The translations under genes were made by a program, and so were the position numbers. A stretch of DNA of 30,864 nucleotides. Source: CANJUD01 sp043750035. GTDB taxonomy: Bacteria; Bacteroidota; Bacteroidia; UKL13-3. Of the stretch, positions 15,856-24,612 are shown one piece after another (within the stretch, counting starts at the first letter, position 1; each line of letters starts with the position of its first letter). Below the pieces are notes generated by a model. That model was not told the DNA's origin and searched no databases. It saw nothing but the letters and a program-made list of their open reading frames with translations. Location of the stretch: positions 1 to 30,864 of the forward strand of contig JAYVCI010000056.1 of the NCBI GenBank assembly GCA_043750035.1. The letters run 5' to 3'.

Positions 15856-18714
15856 TTATTTCTTCTTCTTTTTTGTAAATAAATCCGCAGTATATTTTTC
15901 ATATAGTTCAAATAAAAATTCCATGCGGTTTGCATCTGATGTAAAAGGTTGTGAACGATATGCCAAATCAACTGCTTTGTCCAACTCATTGTGTGCTTTT
16001 CTTAATGTTAGCGGCATATTTATAGGTTTATATAAACCAGATAATGAAGATGTAAATTCTTTTCTTGTATCTAACACTTTTTGTGCAGCTTTCTCCATAG
16101 TTTCAATTTGTTTATTCGTTAGATTTATAGGAAATGGAAAGTTATTGTAAACAATGTCTTTTGAATATCTATAATCTTCCTTTAGTCTTCCACAAGTATT
16201 TTTTACCCAAGCGATATGCATTTTCGACATTAAAATTCCAAAGTGATATAATGTGCCGTTAGGAATTGACATACATGTATCACTAACTATTGATTTTTTA
16301 TCAAAGAAACCCATTGGGATATATTCTCTTGTTTCAGATGAAACCCTTGGAATAGCAATGAAGGTTTCTGGCTGGTTTCTATCTCTAAAAAGCATTGGTG
16401 TTTCAGCAAATTTTTGAGTTGACGGAGCAACACTATTTAACCTAAATTGCTTAACAGCAGCTACTCTTTTTTGTACTTCTTTTAGTTTTATAACCTCATC
16501 ACTTTCTGCATCAACCAACCATAAGCACCAACGCTTTTTGCCATTTAAAAATTCATAAGCCGATATTAAAGGCTTAATAAATTTTGCTGCATTGGGTTCT
16601 TTTAATAGTAACTCATTTTTTTCTTCATCACTCAAAAGCAAATGTCCACCATCTAAAGGCATATTTCCAAAATTCATTTTAGGAACATTGCAAAGCGGGG
16701 TTGTTCTTTTTGTAATAAAAATATCTTTAGCATCAACCAAATAAGGATTAATATTTTTTACCCTTATTTCGTGTGGCTCACCTTTTATATCTTCATATTC
16801 ATATATGGTTTTATTATCAATATTAAAATTTGCAAAACCAATAATAACACAATATACAGCAGCATTTCCTTTTGCTTCATTACTCCACTTAAAAGTGCGG
16901 TGTGCAAAATGAATTTTTATATTATATTTGTTCAGCATTTGCCCCCAAAGAATACTTACCTGCTCTCCCTGAACAATAGAATTTGTGGAAACAAATGCAA
17001 CTTTAATTTTAGTATCTTGAATATATTTTGCTGCTTTAATATACCACGCAGCAACATAATCTAACACACCTGCACCTTGAATATTATCAAAAACTTTTAC
17101 AACATCATTTCTCATTATCTGGCTCATAATTTTAGAGCCACTAAAAGGCGGATTGCCAAAAATATAATCAAATATTATTTCTTGTTTTGCTTCAGGTTTT
17201 TTACCTTTAAACACTTCAAAAGTTTCTGCTTGTATAGTAATTGTGTTATATTCTGCTATTGGTTCATTTGCTAAATAAATATTCGCATGTTTTGCAACTA
17301 CATCAATACTATTAACAGGATTTAACAAACTTTGCCATTCAATTTGCAAAGCATTTCCATGAACAATATTTGCTGCTTTCTTTAACGGCAGACGAACAAA
17401 ATATTGTCCAAACTCATTACTGATTAGCATATTCATTTGGTGGTCGATTAACCACATTGCTACTTCGGCAATACGAGCAGGGAATTCTTCGTACTCAATT
17501 CCATACATCATATCAACATCAAGCCACACAATAGATTCAATACTTGTTGATAATTGACTTTTATATATAGCCCTTAAAATTGCAATTTCAAGTAATCGTA
17601 ATTCTCTGTATGTAATTACAAGAAAATTTCCGCAACCACAGGCAGGGTCAAGGAATTTAAGCAGACTTATTTTTTTATGGAATTCAAGAAGTTTGTTTTT
17701 GTTGCCTTTTATGTTTTCAAATTCTTTCCAAAGGTTATCAAGAAATAAAGGTTTTATAACTTTTAATATATTTTTTTCGCTTGTATAATGTGCACCTAAG
17801 TTTCTTCGTTCCACAGGGTTCATCACACTCTGAAACATAGAACCAAAAATAGCAGGTGATATTTTACTCCAATCTAAATAGCAACAATCTAGTAATGCTT
17901 GCCGCATTTTAGAATCGAAACTTGCAGTAGGTAATGCTTCTTCAAATAATTTTCCGTTCACATAAGGAAATTCGGCAAGTTGCTCATCAATATTTTTAAA
18001 ACGTTTGTCTGCTGAAGTATTTAATACCTGAAATAATTCCTGAAGTTTTGCAGCAAGGTCGCTGCCGTCTTCAGCAGTTCTTTGCGAAATATAATCTTCA
18101 AATTGTTGTTTGGTAAATATAGTTGTGTCCTCAGCAAACAAACAAAATAAAAGCCGAACCAGATAGACTTCCAACGGATGCCCGGAATAACCGATTTCTT
18201 TTAATCGGTCGTGAAGCTTACCCATTAATTCTGCCGCCTTTGTATTAGCAGGGTCCTGTTCATGAAATATTTTTTTTTGATACCCGGCAATAAAACCAAA
18301 GTGCTGAACATTATTTACAAAATCATTTATTAAAAATTCGATCGTTGTATTTTCTTCAATATCATATAATCTGAAACGTGCAAAATCAGAAATCAAAATA
18401 TACTTTGGCAATTCATTATCTTTTAATCCTGGGAAATAATCTTTTGCCTGTTGGTGTGCTTTATCTAAATCTTTACCTCTTGATTTGAATTCAATTAAAA
18501 TATTTCCTTTCCATAAAAAGTCTATAAAACCTTGTTTTCCTCCTTCTTTTTTTACATTACATTCAAATGAACCAACTCTTCTGCGAGGCACTCCAAACAC
18601 ATTAAAGAATGCATCCACAAATGATTTAGCTTCTGCATGTTCATTAAAATCATTTTCCCATTCTTTAGAAAAAAGTGATGCTCTTTCTTTTATTTCATTC
18701 CAACTTAATGCCAT
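15856..18714 (-). CDS. MmeI-like type IIL restriction-modification enzyme
   Basis: A single 952-residue polypeptide that methylates and cuts DNA. The N-terminal nuclease domain shows D65, E75 and K77 (in FIDFLW and ILIEFKS), the same spacing as I recall for MmeI. A helical spacer follows. The methyltransferase has motif I DPACGCGNF (about 353-361) and the adenine motif IV NPPF (about 519-522). The C-terminal part carries the target-recognition region and a lysine tail. MmeI relatives usually modify one strand and cut about 20 bases away from the site; the site here cannot be deduced. The length is normal for the family and no frameshift is seen. The gene is embedded in the metal-resistance run and bracketed by direct repeats of the multicopper oxidase 3' end, so it is probably a recent arrival. 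Confidence 0.92.
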   Translation of the reverse strand: MALSWNEIKERASLFSKEWENDFNEHAEAKSFVDAFFNVFGVPRRRVGSFECNVKKEGGKQGFIDFLWKGNILIEFKSRGKDLDKAHQQAKDYFPGLKDNELPKYILISDFARFRLYDIEENTTIEFLINDFVNNVQHFGFIAGYQKKIFHEQDPANTKAAELMGKLHDRLKEIGYSGHPLEVYLVRLLFCLFAEDTTIFTKQQFEDYISQRTAEDGSDLAAKLQELFQVLNTSADKRFKNIDEQLAEFPYVNGKLFEEALPTASFDSKMRQALLDCCYLDWSKISPAIFGSMFQSVMNPVERRNLGAHYTSEKNILKVIKPLFLDNLWKEFENIKGNKNKLLEFHKKISLLKFLDPACGCGNFLVITYRELRLLEIAILRAIYKSQLSTSIESIVWLDVDMMYGIEYEEFPARIAEVAMWLIDHQMNMLISNEFGQYFVRLPLKKAANIVHGNALQIEWQSLLNPVNSIDVVAKHANIYLANEPIAEYNTITIQAETFEVFKGKKPEAKQEIIFDYIFGNPPFSGSKIMSQIMRNDVVKVFDNIQGAGVLDYVAAWYIKAAKYIQDTKIKVAFVSTNSIVQGEQVSILWGQMLNKYNIKIHFAHRTFKWSNEAKGNAAVYCVIIGFANFNIDNKTIYEYEDIKGEPHEIRVKNINPYLVDAKDIFITKRTTPLCNVPKMNFGNMPLDGGHLLLSDEEKNELLLKEPNAAKFIKPLISAYEFLNGKKRWCLWLVDAESDEVIKLKEVQKRVAAVKQFRLNSVAPSTQKFAETPMLFRDRNQPETFIAIPRVSSETREYIPMGFFDKKSIVSDTCMSIPNGTLYHFGILMSKMHIAWVKNTCGRLKEDYRYSKDIVYNNFPFPINLTNKQIETMEKAAQKVLDTRKEFTSSLSGLYKPINMPLTLRKAHNELDKAVDLAYRSQPFTSDANRMEFLFELYEKYTADLFTKKKKK

Positions 18715-18845
18715 TTTTTAATTTAAAGTTTAATTTCAAATATTTAATAGCAATATTAACCTAAATTTATTCTCATTCAAAAAAATATTTTTCCACCCCA
18801 AACCTCCCCATTTTCAGTTTTTTAAAATATGCTAAATGAGAGATT

Positions 18846-18922
18846 TTTAATATCTAAAAGTAAGCCCCGCACCCCAGCCCATATCACTATCATAATGCGA
18901 TGACAAAGCTATATTTTTTGTT
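18846..18922. repeat. Direct repeat, right copy (multicopper oxidase 3' end)
   Basis: Partner of 15711-15788. It includes the genuine stop codon and last 24 codons of the multicopper oxidase. Weaker similarity seems to continue for about 25 bases beyond the stop on both sides (TTTAAAA then ATG-like blocks at about 15685 and 18829), though this part is too AT-rich to be sure. Confidence 0.85.
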
Positions 18923-21210
18923 GCTATATATCTTAAACCAGCGATGTATTCTTTGTCGGAATTTACCGATAAACTCATTCTTAATCGTTTGGTTATTGGA
19001 ATGTCTTCACGTTTTAATTGAATAAGTAATGTTCCGTTTGTGAAATATTCTGTTTCTAATTTTAGAAGCATGGGCAGGGTATATACTACACCAACCGAAA
19101 ATGCCTGACGGGTATCCTTGGTATTGGTTTGCCCAAAAATATTTCTTTCCTGAAAATTTATCCCCCTAGTTCTGAAACGCCAATCGTAGCCAACAAATGG
19201 CATCAGCCATTGCATTTTTCCAATGTATCTTCCTATGTGGTTTTCTACTTCATAACCATGATAATCGTGATAGCCCAAACGCCACTCAGTGCCAATACCC
19301 CAGCGTGTATTAGTAAGCATTGCTGTACCATCATTCCCATTAGTTTCCACACTGTTTTCTGCCATCAAATGAAATTTTCTATCGTCGGCAAACAGTTTTC
19401 GCTGTGCCAGTTTGGGATTGGGTATTGCGGGATTTGCAGGCTGGTTTTCATAAGTAAATACCCTGCCCATACCGCTCATCATGTGGTATAATATATGACA
19501 GTGAAAAAACCAGTCGCCATATATATTGGCATTGAATTCCAGGGTGTCAGTTTCCATGGGCATAATGTCAACAATATTTTTAAGTGGTGCATTTTCTGCT
19601 TGTCCGTTAAGTAAGCGAAAGTCGTGTCCATGTAAGTGCATGGGGTGTCGCATCATAGAACCATTGTGTATAATAATGCGAATATTCTCCCCTTTTTTTA
19701 TTAATATCTTATCACTTTCCGAAACCACTTTATTATCCAAACTCCACACATAACGATTCATATTTCCTGTAAGTTCAAAATGCAATTCTTTTATAGCTGC
19801 GTTCTTTGGCAAACTTGTAATAGTAGGCGATTTAAGCATGGCATAATTTAAGGTTATAATATCAGAAATTTTATTACTATTATAAACCTCACCCCCCGCC
19901 CTCTCCGGTAGAGAGGGAGTCATTTTCATACCACCCATTTTATTATAGGTTTTCTTTTTTACTTCACCCGTTATTTCAGGGTACATCACCACATTCATAT
20001 CCATTTGGTTTAGGCTCATTTGCATTCCCATATCGTCCAAATTCCCATTCATTTTCATCATGCCGTTCATCATTTTCATCCCTTCAAAATATTTTAACTT
20101 GGGTAACGGGGTTGCTAATTTTTTTATACCATTTCCTAACCATAGTGAAGTTGATTTTGTGCGGTCTTCTGAGGTTGCCAATAATTCAAAAGCTACACTG
20201 TCATAAGGTATGCTCACTATGATATCATAAGTTTCAGAAACGGCAATAATTAATCTATCTACTTCAACAGGTTCTACATCGTTTCCATCATTGGCTACTA
20301 CCGTAATTTTTCCACCTGAATAGGTAAGCCAAAAATAAGTGGATGCACCACCATTTGCAATTCGTAACCTCACCCTCTGTCCCTCTCCAAAGGAGAGGGA
20401 TGGAAGACCAGTTATCTGGCTTTCATTTTTCCCATTAATTAAAAAATTATCATAATATACATCGCTAACATCCATGGCATTCATTCTTTTCCATTCATTG
20501 GTTACTTTGGTTTTAAAATATCCCTGGCTTATTGCCTCAGCATAGCTTTGGGTAGTACCTTTTTTTATGGCAAACCAATCGGTAGCATTGTGCAACATAC
20601 GGTGAACATTGTTGGGATTATAATCGGTCCATTCGCTTAATACCACAGGAATAGTTGGCAAATTATCAATGCCTTTTCTATATGTTTTGTCGTTGCTTCT
20701 TTTATTCATTACAAAAGATCCATACATACCAATCTGTTCCTGCAAACCTGAGTGACTATGATACCAATGTGTGCCATGCTGGATAATCGGGAATTTATAT
20801 ATATACATAGTATGTGGCTTAATGGGCATTTGCGTAAGGTTGGGTACGCCATCTTCCTTATTGGGAAGAAACAGGCCATGCCAATGTATGGAAGTCTCTT
20901 CATTTAGTTCATTATATACAAATATTTCAGCCGTATCTCCTTCAGTAAAAGTGAGCGTGGGCATAGGTATTTGTCCGTTTACAGCGATGGCTCTTTTCAA
21001 TAAACCTGTAAAATTTACGGTGGTATCTTTTACATGTAAATCGTAATGCACTAATTTTTGGGCATATATATTTGTGTGTAACAATTGTACTGAAACAAAA
21101 AATATAACAATTTTGCAGCACGATTTTTTGTGGAAGAAAATTGTTTTTAGTCCCTTAATTATCAAATATAAAATTGATTGAAGAAAAGATATAGTTCTAT
21201 TGTTATTCAT
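18847..21210 (-). CDS. Multicopper oxidase fused to CopB-like outer-membrane domain
   Basis: A 787-residue protein. After a signal peptide ending near NIYAQ (about 47-51) come three cupredoxin domains with all copper motifs: HWHG (109-112), WYHSH (149-153), HPMHLHGHD (522-530) and HCHILYHMM (570-578). A Met-rich segment (about 377-430, e.g. GMKMMNGMMKMNG) resembles CopA/CueO copper-binding loops. From about 610 the C-terminus resembles CopB, a copper-binding barrel (GIGTEWRLGYHDYHGYEVE, ending MGWGAGLTFRY). The likely role is oxidation of Cu(I) and copper sequestration in the periplasm or outer membrane. Two copies of a GC-rich repeat lie inside it, at residues about 269-282 and 431-442. Its ATG overlaps the haem-binding gene's end by 8 bases. 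Confidence 0.92.
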   Translation of the reverse strand: MNNNRTISFLQSILYLIIKGLKTIFFHKKSCCKIVIFFVSVQLLHTNIYAQKLVHYDLHVKDTTVNFTGLLKRAIAVNGQIPMPTLTFTEGDTAEIFVYNELNEETSIHWHGLFLPNKEDGVPNLTQMPIKPHTMYIYKFPIIQHGTHWYHSHSGLQEQIGMYGSFVMNKRSNDKTYRKGIDNLPTIPVVLSEWTDYNPNNVHRMLHNATDWFAIKKGTTQSYAEAISQGYFKTKVTNEWKRMNAMDVSDVYYDNFLINGKNESQITGLPSLSFGEGQRVRLRIANGGASTYFWLTYSGGKITVVANDGNDVEPVEVDRLIIAVSETYDIIVSIPYDSVAFELLATSEDRTKSTSLWLGNGIKKLATPLPKLKYFEGMKMMNGMMKMNGNLDDMGMQMSLNQMDMNVVMYPEITGEVKKKTYNKMGGMKMTPSLPERAGGEVYNSNKISDIITLNYAMLKSPTITSLPKNAAIKELHFELTGNMNRYVWSLDNKVVSESDKILIKKGENIRIIIHNGSMMRHPMHLHGHDFRLLNGQAENAPLKNIVDIMPMETDTLEFNANIYGDWFFHCHILYHMMSGMGRVFTYENQPANPAIPNPKLAQRKLFADDRKFHLMAENSVETNGNDGTAMLTNTRWGIGTEWRLGYHDYHGYEVENHIGRYIGKMQWLMPFVGYDWRFRTRGINFQERNIFGQTNTKDTRQAFSVGVVYTLPMLLKLETEYFTNGTLLIQLKREDIPITKRLRMSLSVNSDKEYIAGLRYIATKNIALSSHYDSDMGWGAGLTFRY
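19885..19920 (-). repeat. GC-rich palindromic repeat, copy 2 (inside multicopper oxidase)
   Basis: A 36-bp block, on the minus strand CTCCCTCTCTACCGGAGAGG followed by GCGGGGGGTGAGG. It encodes TPSLPERAGGEV after the Met-rich segment, in the same frame as copy 1. The hairpin CCCTCT/AGAGGG is evident. The surrounding gene stays open. Confidence 0.8.
20366..20402 (-). repeat. GC-rich palindromic repeat, copy 3 (inside multicopper oxidase)
   Basis: A 37-bp block with the hairpin CCCTCTCCTTTGGAGAGGG and the tail AGGGTGAGGTT on the minus strand. It is read in a different frame from copies 1 and 2 (LPSLSFGEGQRVRL). In other multicopper oxidases this position holds a beta strand plus PGxRVRLR turn, so the repeat-derived residues appear to serve as a working part of a conserved strand. 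Confidence 0.75.
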
Positions 21211-21661
21211 CTATATTAATTGTATTTATCCAAGTGATAAGTTCCGTTTTTTGTGATTCACTCAGTACTGCATTTTTATGAATCATGGTATAAGAAGACA
21301 AAGGCATTTCGCCCGACTTTATTTGTTTTATCATTCCATTTAATTTGCTTTCTTTTTTTCGTTTGCTGTAATTGCCCCATTCGCTATAATTCAAATCTTT
21401 CTTTCCCTTCTTTATATGATTTTCCATCAACATTCTTCCAGGTTGTATATAGGCATACCAGGGATAGCTGGTATTGTTGCTGTGGCAGTCGTAGCAGGCG
21501 GTTTGCAGCATGTTTTGTATATTGGGAGGTATATTGTATGCTTTCGAAAAATGAATGGGCAGCACTTGTCCATTATCTAAATTGCGTTCAGGTTGATATA
21601 ATTGCATCAGCAAAAAAAGCAAGCAACCAATAAAGAAAATATATTTGAGTTTTTTCTTCAA
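21203..21661 (-). CDS. Haem-binding domain protein (CxxCH)
   Basis: A 152-residue protein with an N-terminal hydrophobic anchor (YIFFIGCLLFLLMQLY) and the Haem_bd pattern: CYDCH haem attachment site (about 57-61), NNTSYPWYAYIQPG just after it, NYSEW in the middle, then GEMPLSSYTMIH and a C-terminal helix with LITWI. A single c-type haem is predicted, exposed to the periplasm. Its stop overlaps the multicopper oxidase start by 8 bases, so the two are translationally coupled; it could pass electrons to or from the oxidase. The upstream DUF3347 gene ends one base before its start. Confidence 0.88.
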   Translation of the reverse strand: MKKKLKYIFFIGCLLFLLMQLYQPERNLDNGQVLPIHFSKAYNIPPNIQNMLQTACYDCHSNNTSYPWYAYIQPGRMLMENHIKKGKKDLNYSEWGNYSKRKKESKLNGMIKQIKSGEMPLSSYTMIHKNAVLSESQKTELITWINTINIDE

Positions 21662-21662
21662 T

Positions 21663-22364
21663 TTAGAAAGATTTTTTCATTGATCCGCATCCTATCATTT
21701 TGCTACCATAATAAGGATTTTTGATTTCTTTGGTTTCACTAATCCATATCGCACCTTTGCCATCATTGTACATGGGGCAATAATCTTGATATAGTTTTTC
21801 ACTTGTTCCAAAGGCTTTGATTAAGTCATTCATATCTTTACTCAACATCGCAAAATGTTCTCTTTGGTGTTCTATATTACCTCCGTTACTACCAATATGT
21901 TCTGCATGTTCTTTGGCATCGTCAGCCACATCGTTATATGCTTTTTTCTGAGCTGGTGTCAAGGAGCTAGCATCCAATTTTGCCATGGCTATTACTATTG
22001 CTTTTCCTGCATTGGCTGCACCTTTTGAATCATCTTTAGTTAAGGCGTTTTTCAACTTTATATAAATGCTGGTAATTTCCGATATTGAGAAATTTGATTT
22101 TGTAGTAGTAGTTGGTTCATTAGTTTCAGTTGTTGCAGGTGTTTGCTCATTTGGTGTTTCCGATTGCTTTACCGGCACTGTTAGTTTCATCCCACATTTC
22201 GAGCATTTGTCATCTTTTTTACCCGTTATTTCTGGGTGCATAGAGCAGGCATACAATTGCGTTTCATTGGTAGTTGCTGTTTCTTTTTTTGTTTCGTTTG
22301 TATTTGAACTGCAAGCAGTAAATACGAAAGCCATTACAATGGCTGAGAGAATTAAATTTTTCAT
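21663..22364 (-). CDS. Heavy-metal-binding lipoprotein with DUF3347 domain
   Basis: A 233-residue lipoprotein (FTAC, C18). A small heavy-metal-binding domain follows a T/N/E-rich linker, with C40, H43, C54 and C57 (YACSMHPEI, then CSKCGM), the pattern seen at the N-terminus of many Cu/Ag pumps and adaptors. A second T/P/E-rich linker leads to a helical DUF3347 domain (about 93-230) ending DYCPMYNDGKGAIW and YYGSKMIGCGSM, which holds further Cys/Met/His residues. It probably binds copper in the periplasm or at the outer membrane. A paralogue with an HMA domain instead of HMBD is encoded at 25154-26023. Confidence 0.88.
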   Translation of the reverse strand: MKNLILSAIVMAFVFTACSSNTNETKKETATTNETQLYACSMHPEITGKKDDKCSKCGMKLTVPVKQSETPNEQTPATTETNEPTTTTKSNFSISEITSIYIKLKNALTKDDSKGAANAGKAIVIAMAKLDASSLTPAQKKAYNDVADDAKEHAEHIGSNGGNIEHQREHFAMLSKDMNDLIKAFGTSEKLYQDYCPMYNDGKGAIWISETKEIKNPYYGSKMIGCGSMKKSF

Positions 22365-22410
22365 TTTTTTTTTATTAATTGGTTGATTTTATATAATTGT
22401 TTGATTAATT

Positions 22411-23133
22411 TTATGATGAATACAGCAGCATCCCAATGGCCATCATTATCATTGCCACATCTTCTATAATAGTAACTGTGCTCATGGGCAAATTAAATAC
22501 AGCACCCAAGCAGGCACACTGTATTTTCTGTTTGTTCAATACACTTTGTATCACACCGATTGAACTGATGCCCATTACTATAATAGTTGCAATATATGTA
22601 AACGCAGGATTGAAATGCGAGAGGTAGGCAAAGCCCAAAGCCAGTTCGATAAAGGGATATATATAGCCATATATTTTTATTTTCTTAGCTACAATATCAT
22701 ACATGGAATAACTTTCTGCAAAACCCTTGAGGTCGAGAAATTTGAAGAATGAAAATACAATAAAAAATCCGGCCATAAAACTATTCATCCAGTGCATGGG
22801 CTGAAAAGAGTTTTGCGTATATGCAGGTACAAACGAAACCGCTGAAATAAATACAACTATTAGCAGCAAAGGTTTATAAGTGGCCAGCCATGATTTTGTT
22901 TGTTCAGCAACCTCACTATGGTTTGTGGCAGCAATTTGATATTTGCTTTCATTCCCGCCCAATGCTTTCTGTAAATCAGCAATGGGAATATGTTTGTCCA
23001 TACTAATAGTTGCAGTGTTGCTGTCTTTTGAAACTACTACCGCAGTAATATCAGGCAACGAAAGTATATTGCTTTTTACTTTGGCTTCGCAGCTTGAACA
23101 GGTCATGCCTGTTAGATTATAGGTGTGTGTCAA
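22411..23133 (-). CDS. HMA domain fused to MauE/DoxX-like membrane protein
   Basis: A 240-residue protein. Residues 1-70 form an HMA ferredoxin-like domain with GMTCSSC (C12, C15), the Cu(I)-binding site. After a linker come four membrane helices of the MauE/DoxX type, including the family's cysteine pair in IQCACLGAVFNLP (about 205-217). MauE-like proteins work in disulfide or redox chemistry. The HMA and the membrane cysteines suggest that copper binding and thiol redox are linked in one protein. The TlpA-like gene next upstream (87 bases away) could be its redox partner. Confidence 0.85.
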   Translation of the reverse strand: MTHTYNLTGMTCSSCEAKVKSNILSLPDITAVVVSKDSNTATISMDKHIPIADLQKALGGNESKYQIAATNHSEVAEQTKSWLATYKPLLLIVVFISAVSFVPAYTQNSFQPMHWMNSFMAGFFIVFSFFKFLDLKGFAESYSMYDIVAKKIKIYGYIYPFIELALGFAYLSHFNPAFTYIATIIVMGISSIGVIQSVLNKQKIQCACLGAVFNLPMSTVTIIEDVAMIMMAIGMLLYSS

Positions 23134-23220
23134 TGTATATTTTTTTTAGAGTGTAAATTTGTGAATGAATTAATAAATCCGTATTATATAAATTAGCATT
23201 TTATTTGTATTATTTACTGT

Positions 23221-23736
23221 TTATTTAATAGTTTCACCTTTTGAAACCTTTTTTAGGATATCGAATATTATATCTTCGTCGCCAGATAAATAGGCACTTT
23301 TTTGCCACACGATATTTCCTTTTCCGTCAATAACAAAGCAATAGGGGCAGAAAGGAATACTCAATGCACGTTTGAAATCCTGATTGGCATCAGTATAAAT
23401 ATCAAATTGCCAACCTTTGGTAGCTGCAAGTGGTGCCACTTTGGCCGAATTACGTGCATCATCAATGGAAACTGCAATTATTTTAACCCCGGTTTCTTTT
23501 TGCCAATCTTCATACACATCGGAGATATTGTCAAATTCAGAGATACAAGGTTTGCAGGTAACTTCCATCACCAATATAAGTATGGGTTTATTATTATTGG
23601 TAATGGTAGCGATATCAACCTCCTTGCCCTTTATTGATTTGACCATTACTGATGGAAGTTTTTTTCCACCATCCTGTAATATATTAAAACTGCAAAGGAG
23701 GGTTATTGTGGCAAGAACTATAAATGGTTTCATCAT
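23221..23736 (-). CDS. TlpA-like thioredoxin-fold protein
   Basis: A 171-residue exported protein with a short N-terminal hydrophobic signal and a thioredoxin fold. CKPC (61-64) is the active-site pair, preceded by PILILVMEVT. VKIIAVSIDD and FDIYTDANQDF are AhpC/TlpA-type strands. A second pair, CPYC (130-133), occupies the place of the usual cis-proline loop (PxxFVID). It is expected to reduce or oxidise periplasmic disulfides, and may serve the adjacent copper-binding cysteines. Its gene is 44 bases downstream of the barrel gene. Confidence 0.85.
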   Translation of the reverse strand: MMKPFIVLATITLLCSFNILQDGGKKLPSVMVKSIKGKEVDIATITNNNKPILILVMEVTCKPCISEFDNISDVYEDWQKETGVKIIAVSIDDARNSAKVAPLAATKGWQFDIYTDANQDFKRALSIPFCPYCFVIDGKGNIVWQKSAYLSGDEDIIFDILKKVSKGETIK

Positions 23737-23780
23737 ATTATATTTTAGGTTTTTAAAAAAAGTTATATAACCTGTTTTAT

Positions 23781-24611
23781 TTATTTATAGGCATTAAATA
23801 TATTATACTCAAATTTTAATATAAAACTTTGATTGTTTATTCTTATCATATTACCGGTCAATTGCCTCTTGTAACCTATATCCAGCCTCATTCTGCTTTT
23901 AATAATAAATTGAACAGCGGGAGCAATATCTATATATTTTTCGGATGTTTGCGGATTGGTTTTGCCCAGCAACTCAATATATAAGTTTACATTTGTTTCA
24001 CGGTAATTCTTATATTTAAAAGGTAGCAGCAAGTAGCCCGTTGATAGGGAATAGTTATAGGCAAAGTTTGGTTGCGAAGAAGTTAAATTATGGCCAATAT
24101 TATTGATACTGTGGTTATATCCACCCGTAAATGAGATAGCAAGTTTGTGCAGCAATTGTGTAGCTATAATTCCACCACCAAAACCAGAGTTGTCACCTTG
24201 CAGGTTTATATCATTATACTGAATGGCATTATTGATAGCTGATACTTTTGCGTAAGCCGCCATTCTGAAATGATTCTGTATGCCATCATTTGATAGGAAA
24301 CGAAATTTTGTATATAAATTTATCCCTTCAAACTTATAATACGGCTGGTGAAAAGTACCTGAATATAAATTAAGATGAAACATCCATTTCCTATTTATTC
24401 CCCACATCAATTCAGCGTTTTGCCTCAGCATATAATATTTGTTATCTACCCCTGTTGAAGCATTTTTGTATGGGGGCATGAGCTCATTGTTGAGCCTAAT
24501 GCCAATTGATTTTGAAGACATATTACTGGCAGGCTCGCTCGATACAAACAGTTCCTGGGCTTTCAGCTTAAAACAGGCTGAAAACAAAAATAAAAAATAA
24601 AATACTTTCAT
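23781..24611 (-). CDS. Outer-membrane beta-barrel protein of unknown function
   Basis: A 276-residue protein with a signal peptide ending FKLKAQ, then alternating amphipathic strands to a C-terminal strand (SFILKFEYNIF), as in small outer-membrane barrels. I know such genes in Bacteroidota copper/HMA clusters but not a proven function. It is one base from the secreted HMA gene, so the two are expected to be made together. A metal-passage or anchoring role is only inferred. Confidence 0.7.
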   Translation of the reverse strand: MKVFYFLFLFSACFKLKAQELFVSSEPASNMSSKSIGIRLNNELMPPYKNASTGVDNKYYMLRQNAELMWGINRKWMFHLNLYSGTFHQPYYKFEGINLYTKFRFLSNDGIQNHFRMAAYAKVSAINNAIQYNDINLQGDNSGFGGGIIATQLLHKLAISFTGGYNHSINNIGHNLTSSQPNFAYNYSLSTGYLLLPFKYKNYRETNVNLYIELLGKTNPQTSEKYIDIAPAVQFIIKSRMRLDIGYKRQLTGNMIRINNQSFILKFEYNIFNAYK

Positions 24612-24612
24612 A

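Noticed and set aside
18780..18820. C-rich intergenic stretch next to the oxidase gene
   Set aside because: Only short C-runs (CCACCCC, CCTCCCC) without a palindrome.
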